A DNA stretch of 14,741 nucleotides from AV17 sp046262735 (GTDB lineage Bacteria; Verrucomicrobiota; Verrucomicrobiia; Chthoniobacterales; UBA10450), in contig JBHEMD010000094.1 of the NCBI GenBank assembly GCA_046262735.1, positions 1 through 14,741 on the forward strand. Direction: 5' to 3'. Below, piece after piece: positions 6,371 to 12,965 of the stretch. The notes beneath the pieces are model-generated. The model had not been told where the DNA came from. It made no database searches and saw only the letters and a list, made by a program, of their open reading frames with translations. A program made the translations under genes and the position numbers. Positions within the stretch are counted from its first letter, which is position 1. Each line of letters begins with the position of its first letter.

Positions 6371-7456
6371 TTAGAGCGACAACAAGAACTCGGCGATATC
6401 GAGCGAGGCGCGTGGCCGGCTCAACTGAGTGATGTTGTTCGACCATTCGCGCCATTGCTTGGCATCGTCGACAAAGGCGCGTTGCACTTGCGTGACGACT
6501 TCATCCGGGCGACGGGCGATCACGCCGGCGTTGGTTTGAACAATCAACTGGGCGTTGCCTTCTTCCTGACCGGAAACGACGTGGTTAACAATCATTGGGC
6601 AGCGCGCGGCGATTGTTTCCTGGACGGTGGCGCCGCCGGCTTTGCCGATCAGCACATGGCTGTCGCAAAGCAGGCGCGGCATCTCATCGGTCCAGCCGAT
6701 GATGTCGATCTTGCGCTCGCCGGTCACCGTTTGCAGGACGTCGCGCAGCCGTTTGTCGTGCCCTACCGTGATCGTCAGTTCGATGTCGAGGGCGAGTAGT
6801 TTTTTTACCAGCTCACTCGCGCGTTTCTTGGCCGCGTTGATGACATATAAAATCCGCGGCCGGGAGCCGGGCACATACGTCTGTCGCTCTTGCGCGAGAT
6901 CGGCGAATTTCGGGCTGACCGGAAAACCGAAGTCTTTGATTTTTTCCGGCGCGATGCCGGCGGCGCGCAGGATGGCGGCGCTCTGGTCGTTGGGCGCGAG
7001 AAAGTAATCGGCATCAACTCGATACCAGATGGCGTTGACGGTGATGGAATCGGTGATTACGACCACGTTTTTGCAGCGCATCTGCGGCCCGGCAATCTGC
7101 CGCAGCAAATAGGGATACGGCGGGAACGTCGAGACGACGACGTCGGGCTGAAAACGATCGAGCAACCGCGAAAAATGTTCTTTCAATCGGGTGAACCGTT
7201 GAAAGCGTTCGTCATGATTCGGGATGCGGTCGAGCCAGCGGTAAACGTAACCCCACGAGCCGGGCCATTGGTTGATGACGGCGAGATAGGTTTTCCGGAC
7301 GAGTTCGTTGAATGCGCCGTAGGTCTCGGGAAAGAGATCGCGCATCTCGACTTCGACCGCGCCGGGCGCTGCGCGCAGCAGTCCGTCGCGCACACCCCGC
7401 GCGGCGCTGTTGTGACCCTCGCCAAACGCGGCGGTCAGAATCAGGATTTTTTTCAC
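6371..7456 (-). CDS. MGDG synthase/UgtP-type lipid glycosyltransferase (GT28)
   Basis: The 361-residue GT-B enzyme resembles monogalactosyldiacylglycerol synthases and the bacterial diacylglycerol glucosyltransferase UgtP, which transfer sugar from a UDP-sugar to membrane lipid on the inner leaflet. The N-terminal acceptor-domain motif GEGHNSAAR (12-20) and the C-terminal nucleotide-binding segment GKAGGATVQE (271-280), followed by GQEEGNAQLI (296-305), match that family. STFPPYPY (109-116) and TDSITVNAIW (135-144) sit at the usual inter-motif positions. The start is a GTG at 7456, immediately followed by the KKILILTAAFGEGH strand, so no longer start is needed. It is transcribed divergently from the BrkB gene, with 168 bp between them, and ends opposite the gene-poor spacer. 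The donor and acceptor cannot be read from sequence; a MurG-like or LPS-linked role is less likely. Confidence 0.85.
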   Translation of the reverse strand: MKKILILTAAFGEGHNSAARGVRDGLLRAAPGAVEVEMRDLFPETYGAFNELVRKTYLAVINQWPGSWGYVYRWLDRIPNHDERFQRFTRLKEHFSRLLDRFQPDVVVSTFPPYPYLLRQIAGPQMRCKNVVVITDSITVNAIWYRVDADYFLAPNDQSAAILRAAGIAPEKIKDFGFPVSPKFADLAQERQTYVPGSRPRILYVINAAKKRASELVKKLLALDIELTITVGHDKRLRDVLQTVTGERKIDIIGWTDEMPRLLCDSHVLIGKAGGATVQETIAARCPMIVNHVVSGQEEGNAQLIVQTNAGVIARRPDEVVTQVQRAFVDDAKQWREWSNNITQLSRPRASLDIAEFLLSL

Positions 7457-7500
7457 AATTGAGATACGAATGGGCCCCGCACCGGGCGCTTCGCGTCCTC

Positions 7501-7540
7501 CTCTCCCTCAGGAGAGAATTGCCTGCCGGCGCCGCAGCGC
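7501..7540. repeat. GC-rich hairpin/repeat in the divergent spacer
   Basis: A perfect 6-bp hairpin (CTCTCC, loop CTCA, GGAGAG; 7501-7516) is followed by a 16-base string at 7525-7540 that recurs exactly at 9045-9060 inside the amidase gene. The spacer (7457-7624) separates the glycosyltransferase and BrkB genes and must hold both promoters, but I see no strong -35/-10 pair. A dispersed REP-like sequence is plausible. Confidence 0.35.
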
Positions 7541-7624
7541 AGCGGAGGCGGGAGGTGCGGGCGACGGTGCGAGTTGAACGCCAAGTTTAATGGATATTTG
7601 GAAGTGGCAAAGTAAACTGTCCCG

Positions 7625-8515
7625 GTGAAAGTGCTGCGCTTTATCTCGAGAGTTTTCCGCCGGCTCGTGTGGGAAACGGCCCTCGATAACACCACCGGCC
7701 TGGCCGCGCAGATGGCTTACACGCTGCTCATCGCGCTCGCGCCGGGGCTGCTTTTTTTGTGGCATTTGCTCGGTCTCTTCGGCACTGATCCCTCGAAATT
7801 GCACGGCATGTTCGGCATTTTGAAAAGCTTCATGCCGCCGGACCCGAAAGTGCAGGATATTCTCGACAGCGCCGCGGCGAGCGTGGTCGTGACCGGCTCG
7901 AGTGGATTGCTCGCCAATGCCGGCATCGTGCTTGGGATTTATTTTGGCACGGTTTTTATCGCGACGATCTCCCGCGCGTTGAGCGAAACCTACGGGGTGC
8001 GCGAGACCCGCGACTGGTGGTCCAAATACATTATCTCGTTTCTGCTTCTGTTCTGGTTCGGCATTATCATTTTGTTTTGTTTCAACGCGGTCGTCTTTGG
8101 CGAAACACTCGCCGGCGTCGCGGAAGTGAATTTGCAATTGAATTTCCCGCTCCAGGAATCGGTCGCCTATCTCAATCTGCCGTTGACTTTCATTGCTCTG
8201 GTCGGCCTTGCTCTCATCCTTTATTTGCTGACCCCGGCAAACTATCTCACCATCCGGCAGGCGTTGCCCGGCGCGATTTTTTTCTCGGCCGGCTGGCTGA
8301 CGGTGACAAAGCTGTTCCAGCTCTACGTCACCCGTTACGATCGTTACAACCCGACCTATCTGGCGCTCGCCTCCATCATCATTCTTTTGACCTGGATGTA
8401 TCTCACCTGCCTGTTCCTTTTGCTCGGCGGCAAATTGAACGCGATCCTGCGGCGAGAACGGGAGCGCGCCGCCGCGACGATGGAAGCGCCGGCACCCGTG
8501 GCGCAGCCGGCCTGA
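7625..8515 (+). CDS. YihY/BrkB-family integral membrane protein
   Basis: The 296-residue protein has about six hydrophobic segments separated by short loops, as in the BrkB/YihY family (formerly mis-named ribonuclease BN). AAQMAYTLLIALAPGLLF (27-44) matches the family's first membrane helix. YNPTYLALASIIILLTWMYL (241-260) followed by LLLGGKLNAIL (265-275) matches the conserved C-terminal helices. The molecular role of the family is not settled; envelope integrity or transport has been suggested. The GTG at 7625 is used as the start because the basic amphipathic N-terminus (KVLRFISRVFRRLVWE) fits. The C-terminal tail is Ala/Pro-rich and cytosolic. The TGA at 8513-8515 is followed at once by the GTG of the amidase gene, so both are probably one transcript serving the cell envelope. 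Confidence 0.88.
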   Translation: MKVLRFISRVFRRLVWETALDNTTGLAAQMAYTLLIALAPGLLFLWHLLGLFGTDPSKLHGMFGILKSFMPPDPKVQDILDSAAASVVVTGSSGLLANAGIVLGIYFGTVFIATISRALSETYGVRETRDWWSKYIISFLLLFWFGIIILFCFNAVVFGETLAGVAEVNLQLNFPLQESVAYLNLPLTFIALVGLALILYLLTPANYLTIRQALPGAIFFSAGWLTVTKLFQLYVTRYDRYNPTYLALASIIILLTWMYLTCLFLLLGGKLNAILRRERERAAATMEAPAPVAQPA

Positions 8516-9568
8516 GTGCGAACGCCGCTTCTCCGTTTTGCCGCAATTGGTTCGCTCATCGCGACGATCGTCGGTTCGCTCGTTTACGCGCAAACCAGCG
8601 AACCCTCAAAACCGCCCCGCGCCGAATTGGTAAGTCCGACGCCTTCATCGAGCCCAGGCGGCAAAAGCAAATCGACGAAGCGAAAAGCGAAAAAGAGCGG
8701 CAAACCCACGCCGACGCCGACCGCAAAACCGCGCAAATCGCCGTCGCCGGAAGCTTCTCCCGCGAAACGGAAAGCCGGCGCGAAAAAGAAATCGCCGAGC
8801 CCGGCGAAGAAAAAGAAGAAAAAACCTTCGCCAAGTCAGAAGACGCCGAAGAAAAAAGCTTCACCCGGCACGTCGGAAACACCTGAGGTTCGCCCGGCAC
8901 TTCCGATCTCGCCGACCCCGCCGCCGTCGCGGCCAACATCGACAATTACTCTGGCCCAGCCGCCGGAGGAACCGGCCGAAGTTACGATCGAAAAATCAGG
9001 CTACGAAGAGCGCCCCTCGTTTTTTGCGCGACTGTTTGGTCTTGGCCGGCGCCGCAGCGCGGGCGGTTATCACTATCTGACCGGCTCGGTGCGGGCGGCG
9101 ATCGACCGTGCGCCGGTCGCGCGCGCGCGCTGGCAATTTATTGTCGTGCACAACAGCGGCACGCGACAGGGCAACGCCGCTGCGTTCGATTATTACCACC
9201 GCAATATTCGACGAATGCGGAACGGACTCGCCTATCATTTCGTGATCGGCAACGGCACGTCGACCGGCAACGGCGAGATCGAAGTGGGCGACCGGTGGCG
9301 CCGGCAGATCAACGGCGGACACGTGCACAGCGATTACTTAAACAACATCGCGCTCGGCATTTGCCTCGTCGGCGATTTCAATCGCGACCAGCCAACGCGC
9401 GCCCAGCTCGATTGCTGCGAAGAACTGATTCGTTACCTGCGGCAGCGTTGCGGCAAGATCGACAATCATTATGCGATCGTAAAACCGCACCGGGAAATGA
9501 ATCCCCCGCGCTGGGCGACCGATTGCCCCGGCGACGCGTTTCCATATTCGTGGTTCAGGCGGTTTTGA
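8516..9568 (+). CDS. Secreted N-acetylmuramoyl-L-alanine amidase with Lys/Pro-rich stalk
   Basis: The 350-residue protein starts with a signal peptide (hydrophobic 8-24, likely cut after VYA at 25). A long low-complexity stalk of Lys, Pro, Ser, Thr and Ala follows (about 30-150), with runs such as AKKKKKKPSPS. The C-terminal domain (about 185-350) is an Amidase_2/PGRP fold that cuts the bond between MurNAc and L-Ala in peptidoglycan. Its probable zinc ligands are His212 in VVHNSG, His325 in KPHRE and Cys337 in TDCPGDAF, so it looks active. The GTG at 8516 touches the BrkB stop with no gap and in the same frame, and it gives a good signal peptide. The stalk resembles histone H1 tails and may bind anionic polymers, which is inference. 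The A-rich stalk DNA is a likely slippage site. Autolysin, spore- or recycling-type roles cannot be separated. Confidence 0.87.
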   Translation: MRTPLLRFAAIGSLIATIVGSLVYAQTSEPSKPPRAELVSPTPSSSPGGKSKSTKRKAKKSGKPTPTPTAKPRKSPSPEASPAKRKAGAKKKSPSPAKKKKKKPSPSQKTPKKKASPGTSETPEVRPALPISPTPPPSRPTSTITLAQPPEEPAEVTIEKSGYEERPSFFARLFGLGRRRSAGGYHYLTGSVRAAIDRAPVARARWQFIVVHNSGTRQGNAAAFDYYHRNIRRMRNGLAYHFVIGNGTSTGNGEIEVGDRWRRQINGGHVHSDYLNNIALGICLVGDFNRDQPTRAQLDCCEELIRYLRQRCGKIDNHYAIVKPHREMNPPRWATDCPGDAFPYSWFRRF

Positions 9569-9576
9569 AAATGCAG

Positions 9577-9595
9577 GGCAGGCGCATCGCCTGCC
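9577..9595. terminator. Hairpin between convergent genes
   Basis: GGCAGGCG (9577-9584), loop CAT, and CGCCTGCC (9588-9595) form a perfect 8-bp stem in the 74-bp gap between the convergent amidase gene and the exported-protein gene. Position and symmetry suit a bidirectional terminator, although no long T-run is present. It may also be a dispersed GC-rich repeat. Confidence 0.45.
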
Positions 9596-9642
9596 GCCTT
9601 AAAGGGAGGCAACCGGAGCGTTTGCCCTAAAAAACCAGGCGA

Positions 9643-10785
9643 CTATTGCCGCTCGGCGATGATCAAATTGGCCTTGCGATAATCCCATTGGTAGCCGAAC
9701 CCGATGCCGAAGTCCGGTGGATTCGAGACTTGAAAAAGCTCGTGCAATTTCGGCTGATCATATTTTTTGAACAGGTCGATCGGGCCGACGTAGGTGCCGA
9801 AAAAACGCAGGTTCCACTTGTCGCGGTTGAAATAGGACAGCGGGATGCCGGAATCGTCCTGCACGATCATTTTGCTGTGATCGAGAATGAAATTGCGCAC
9901 CCGCGCGAAACCGTCCTCGAACATCAGATACGACGAGGACTTCAAGAAACTAAAGCCAACGCCAGAGCGGTCGCAGAATTTCATGAAGGCCGGATTTGAA
10001 GAGATGCCGCCATCGGAAATATCGGTAGTGAAATAAAACACGGTTTGCGCGTTCCCCGATCCATTGTCGATGTAATCGATGCGCACTCCCGGGGTGCCGC
10101 CCCGGCTGGGCCGGCTTTCATGAGGTTTGCCGTCGCGGTCGAGCGTGACAAACGTGACGTCACGCAGCGTTTTGTCGGCCCGGGCGAGAAAGACGTAGAG
10201 AATCGGAAGAACACCGCGGAGCTGTTGTTCCTGCAAATCGATCTTCATCTCCTGGGTGATGAAGTAGCTCGTGGTCAGCGCCGCTTTCATTGCGTTCTCC
10301 AAGTTCTGGAGCGCGCCGCCCAGATCGCTGATGCGCAACGGATCGGGCGCCGGGCCGATTTCTTCCTTGCCGCACATGATGTAAACCGACGCGTTCGGAA
10401 AGAATTGGTCGACGTAGAGAAAATCCGGCCCGCTAAACATGTAATAAACCACCGGCACCGGCGCTTTCGACTGCGGCAGGTATCGGTTTTGCCAGAGATG
10501 AAATCTCGCCAGCTTCGCCCGGGCGAGGTTACCAAACGCGTCTTCAAAAAAGGCGGCGTGCGACTTCCAGGCCGGCTCGGTCGTTAGCGGCGCGAGTGGA
10601 GAATTTTTTGGCACCGGCATGCCGGCTAAAAACCGCGCCATGTCGTCGGGCGAAAGCGTGAGGGGATTTAACGGGGTCGCGGTACCGGGTGGAGGCTGCT
10701 GTTCGGGTTGAGCAAGAGCGATGCAAGCGAACAGGAGCAAGCTCGACACACCCGCAAGGCGAAATATTTTCGGCGAGATTTTCAT
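9643..10785 (-). CDS. Exported protein of unknown function
   Basis: I do not recognise this 380-residue protein. It begins with a signal sequence (MKISPKIFRL, then a hydrophobic stretch to Ala25). LFAC at 18-21 could be an atypical lipobox, or signal peptidase I could cut after ALA at 25. A Pro/Gln-rich linker follows, then a mixed alpha/beta region with YYMFSGPDFLYVDQFFPNAS (114-133), IGPAPDPLRISDLGG (143-157), FYFTTDISDGGISSNP (250-265) and RVRNFILDHSKMIVQDDSG (296-314). The composition (many aromatics, balanced charges) is that of a folded domain. The ATG at 10785 is chosen over a start 45 bp upstream because it gives a clean signal sequence and lies 1 bp after the permease stop. It is therefore probably the second gene of a permease operon and may be an envelope partner. 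Confidence 0.7.
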   Translation of the reverse strand: MKISPKIFRLAGVSSLLLFACIALAQPEQQPPPGTATPLNPLTLSPDDMARFLAGMPVPKNSPLAPLTTEPAWKSHAAFFEDAFGNLARAKLARFHLWQNRYLPQSKAPVPVVYYMFSGPDFLYVDQFFPNASVYIMCGKEEIGPAPDPLRISDLGGALQNLENAMKAALTTSYFITQEMKIDLQEQQLRGVLPILYVFLARADKTLRDVTFVTLDRDGKPHESRPSRGGTPGVRIDYIDNGSGNAQTVFYFTTDISDGGISSNPAFMKFCDRSGVGFSFLKSSSYLMFEDGFARVRNFILDHSKMIVQDDSGIPLSYFNRDKWNLRFFGTYVGPIDLFKKYDQPKLHELFQVSNPPDFGIGFGYQWDYRKANLIIAERQ

Positions 10786-10786
10786 T

Positions 10787-12121
10787 TCACGAGGCGCCGC
10801 GTCTATTGGCTGCGAAATACAAAAGCACACCGAGCGCGCTTGTCGCGAGTCCAGCGAAAGATTCGAGCGGACGAACGCGCAAGAGATAAAACATCATCCA
10901 AAGCGTAATCGCCGAGAAGATGATCGGCGGCAGCGGATACGCCCAGACGCGATACGGTCGCGCCAGCTGCGGCCGCCTGACGCGCAGGACAACCACACCA
11001 GCAACAGTCAATAACGAGCAAAGCAGCAAACTGAACTGGATGTACTGGACCACGCCTTCAAAGCTGCGTGTGAGCAAAAGCAGATTCACAATCAGTAGTT
11101 GGACAACGATCGCGTTCCTCGGCACCCCTTGTTTGTTTTTGCGCCCGAGCCAGCGCAACAGCCAGTGATCTTCACCCATCGACATCGTTACCCGCGGCCC
11201 GATCCAGGTCATTGAACTGATCGACGACACGAGGCCGAGGCAAATAATCGCGCCGACCACGCGGCCACCATCCGGCCCGAAAATGTGTTTGCCGGCAATC
11301 AGACCAACTTCGATCTGGCCGCGCATTTCCTCCTGCGGCGTGGTCGCGAGAAAGATTCCGTTCAAGAGCACGTAACTGACAATGACCACGAGTGTGCCGA
11401 CCAGAAGCGAACGCGGCACGTTTGTTTCCGGTTTTTTGATTTCACCTGTGATGTAGCTGGCGGCGTTCCAGCCGGAGTAGGAATACATCACAAAAAAAAG
11501 CGCCACGGCGAAGGCGCCGCTGAAGATCGCGATGGTGTCACCGGCGGCAGGCAAAAAACTGATCGGCTGTTTGGGCGTGGCGAAAAATCCGGCGACGATG
11601 AGCACGGCAATCAGGATCAATTTCAACAGCGTCCAAAGATTTTGAAAGGCGCTGCCAACCTGGAGATTTCCGAAGTGAAACACGGCTACGATCCAGACAA
11701 TTGCGAAGGAGAGCAGCGCCGGAGAGCCGATGCTGAATACGTCTTGAAAATATTTGCCAAACGCCATGGCGGCGATCGCGATGGGCGCGGCGAAACCGAC
11801 TGTCGCCGAGACAAAGCCCGCCATGAAGCCGAGCGCCGGATGATAAATCGTGGAGAGAAAATGATATTCGCCGCCCGAGCGCGGCAGCGCAGCGCTCAGT
11901 TCGCCATAGCAAAGCGCGCCACACAGTGCGGCCACGCCGCCCACCACCCAGAGCATGAGCAGGGCGAATCCGGAGCGGATATCGACCAACTGAAACCCGA
12001 GGCTCGTGAACACGCCGGTGCCGATAATGTTCGCGACCACGATTCCGCAGGCCGTGACCAATCCGATCGTGCGGCGGGGCTTTGCCGCTGCCGGTGCCTG
12101 GGCTTCAATCACAGCCGTCAT
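10787..12121 (-). CDS. APC-superfamily amino acid permease
   Basis: The 444-residue inner-membrane protein has about twelve hydrophobic segments. GIVVANIIGTGVF (26-38) is the broken first helix that binds the substrate backbone in APC transporters. YSYSGWNAASYITGEIKKP (213-231) is the matching sixth helix and loop. PRSGGEYHFLS (80-90) is the conserved segment between helices 2 and 3. Together they indicate the amino acid/polyamine/organocation family, nearest to the LAT-like branch; the substrate is unknown. The ATG at 12121 is preferred over a TTG seven codons upstream. A palindrome at 12138-12150 lies just upstream, suggesting a repressed or substrate-responsive promoter. The exported protein gene follows after 1 bp, and a double-ACT protein is divergent. 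Confidence 0.9.
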   Translation of the reverse strand: MTAVIEAQAPAAAKPRRTIGLVTACGIVVANIIGTGVFTSLGFQLVDIRSGFALLMLWVVGGVAALCGALCYGELSAALPRSGGEYHFLSTIYHPALGFMAGFVSATVGFAAPIAIAAMAFGKYFQDVFSIGSPALLSFAIVWIVAVFHFGNLQVGSAFQNLWTLLKLILIAVLIVAGFFATPKQPISFLPAAGDTIAIFSGAFAVALFFVMYSYSGWNAASYITGEIKKPETNVPRSLLVGTLVVIVSYVLLNGIFLATTPQEEMRGQIEVGLIAGKHIFGPDGGRVVGAIICLGLVSSISSMTWIGPRVTMSMGEDHWLLRWLGRKNKQGVPRNAIVVQLLIVNLLLLTRSFEGVVQYIQFSLLLCSLLTVAGVVVLRVRRPQLARPYRVWAYPLPPIIFSAITLWMMFYLLRVRPLESFAGLATSALGVLLYFAANRRGAS

Positions 12122-12137
12122 GTTAGATCGACAATCT

Positions 12138-12150
12138 CGCAATTATTGCG
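12138..12150. promoter_or_regulatory. 13-bp palindrome upstream of the permease
   Basis: CGCAAT-T-ATTGCG is a perfect 6+1+6 palindrome whose near edge is 16 bp upstream of the permease ATG at 12121, in the spacer shared with the divergent ACT-domain gene. Its layout (NNNAAT-N-ATTNNN) equals that of the two palindromes at 5924-5967. A candidate operator; the binding protein is unknown. Confidence 0.4.
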
Positions 12151-12237
12151 CCGCGCGAATCGTTTGCCGTTCATTTGCGATGTTCGATTTGTCGCCTCGG
12201 GTCTCTGAAGCGATTCGCGCCGCGATTTATTGCCGGT

Positions 12238-12267
12238 TTGACGTTGGAGCGCAACGCCTGTTCGAAT
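12238..12267 (+). promoter_or_regulatory. Possible promoter for the ACT-domain gene
   Basis: TTGACG (12238-12243, five of six matches to -35) and TCGAAT (12262-12267, four of six to -10) are 18 bp apart. They are placed about 45 bp before the ATG at 12313. Prediction by eye only. Confidence 0.3.
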
Positions 12268-12312
12268 TGTCGAGTTGTCAGCATGTCGTCTCGGCTTGAA
12301 TTTGACAGCGCC

Positions 12313-12732
12313 ATGAATTCGAATCCGAAGCTTTCCATCGAATCAGCCACCCAACTGGCTGTTTTTCTCGCCAATCGTCCGGGCGCCCTCGCCCGGGTGT
12401 GCGCGGCGCTCGCCCAGGCTGGGATCAACATTCACGCGCTCGCCACTTCCGATACGATCGATCATTCGGTCATCCGCATGGTGGTGAGCGATCCGACCAA
12501 AGCCCTGATGTTGTTAGGCGAGACCGGCACGCTCGTGATCGAATCGGACGTGCTGATGATCGAAGGCGCAAACGAACCCGGTATGCTCGGCAAAATCGCC
12601 GAGCGCCTCGCCGAGGCCGACGTTAACATCGAATATGCTTATCTCGCAGCCAGCCCCAAAGCCGAGCGCGGCCTCGCCATTCTCCGGACTTCCGATGTCG
12701 AGGGAGCACGGCGCGCGCTGAAGGATTTTTGA
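12313..12732 (+). CDS. Tandem ACT-domain amino acid-binding protein
   Basis: The 139-residue cytosolic protein consists of two ACT domains and nothing else. ACT1 (about 14-78) has LAVFLANRPGALARVCAALA followed by INIHAL. ACT2 (about 80-139) has IEGANEPGMLGKIAERLA followed by VNIEYAY. The Asn/Glu-x-Pro-Gly turn before each first helix is the ligand-contact region of ACT domains, which bind amino acids and control enzymes or transcription. No catalytic domain is attached, so it is probably a stand-alone sensor. The ATG at 12313 begins just before the first domain; an in-frame ATG at 12283 would add ten residues. Divergence from an amino acid permease fits a regulatory link, which is inference. 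Confidence 0.85.
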   Translation: MNSNPKLSIESATQLAVFLANRPGALARVCAALAQAGINIHALATSDTIDHSVIRMVVSDPTKALMLLGETGTLVIESDVLMIEGANEPGMLGKIAERLAEADVNIEYAYLAASPKAERGLAILRTSDVEGARRALKDF

Positions 12733-12808
12733 AGACCGCCATCGCCGCGCACGTTATCTGTGAGTTCCGTCGCCCTCCCGAAGCGAATGTTGGGCGGGAT
12801 CGTGAACG

Positions 12809-12826
12809 CGGTGGTTTGCACCACCG
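12809..12826 (+). terminator. Hairpin in the ACT-glgX spacer
   Basis: CGGTGGT (12809-12815), loop TTGC, and ACCACCG (12820-12826) form a perfect 7-bp stem about 76 bp after the ACT stop, followed by CTAATTTCTG. It is a candidate terminator of the ACT gene. A smaller CCCC/GGGG hairpin follows at 12842-12853. The rest of the 233-bp spacer (12733-12965) shows no gene. Confidence 0.35.
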
Positions 12827-12965
12827 GCTAATTTCTGTCGACCCCTTTCGGGGATACCCACGGAGTGCAATTGATAATGCCCAGGCATTGAACCGGGATC
12901 TAACTTTGACGCCGGTTCGCCATTGCCAAGGCGTGTCTCGTGCTGGATAAACACACCGCGCGTTT

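Noticed and set aside
7508..8593. Minus-strand open frame of 361 codons opposite the BrkB gene
   Set aside because: Very rich in Gln, Glu, Arg and Asp with no motif; it is the antisense shadow of a clear membrane protein in GC-rich DNA.
8017..8886. Second plus-strand frame of 289 codons across the BrkB-amidase junction
   Set aside because: Out of frame with both genes and made of Arg/Glu/Lys low-complexity sequence derived from the A-rich stalk region.
11285..12208. Plus-strand open frame of 307 codons opposite the permease
   Set aside because: Low-complexity charged sequence fully antisense to a well-supported twelve-helix transporter.
12860..12960. Possible tRNA, suggested by GGTTCGCC near 12914
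   Set aside because: No matching acceptor stem, anticodon arm or D arm at correct spacing.
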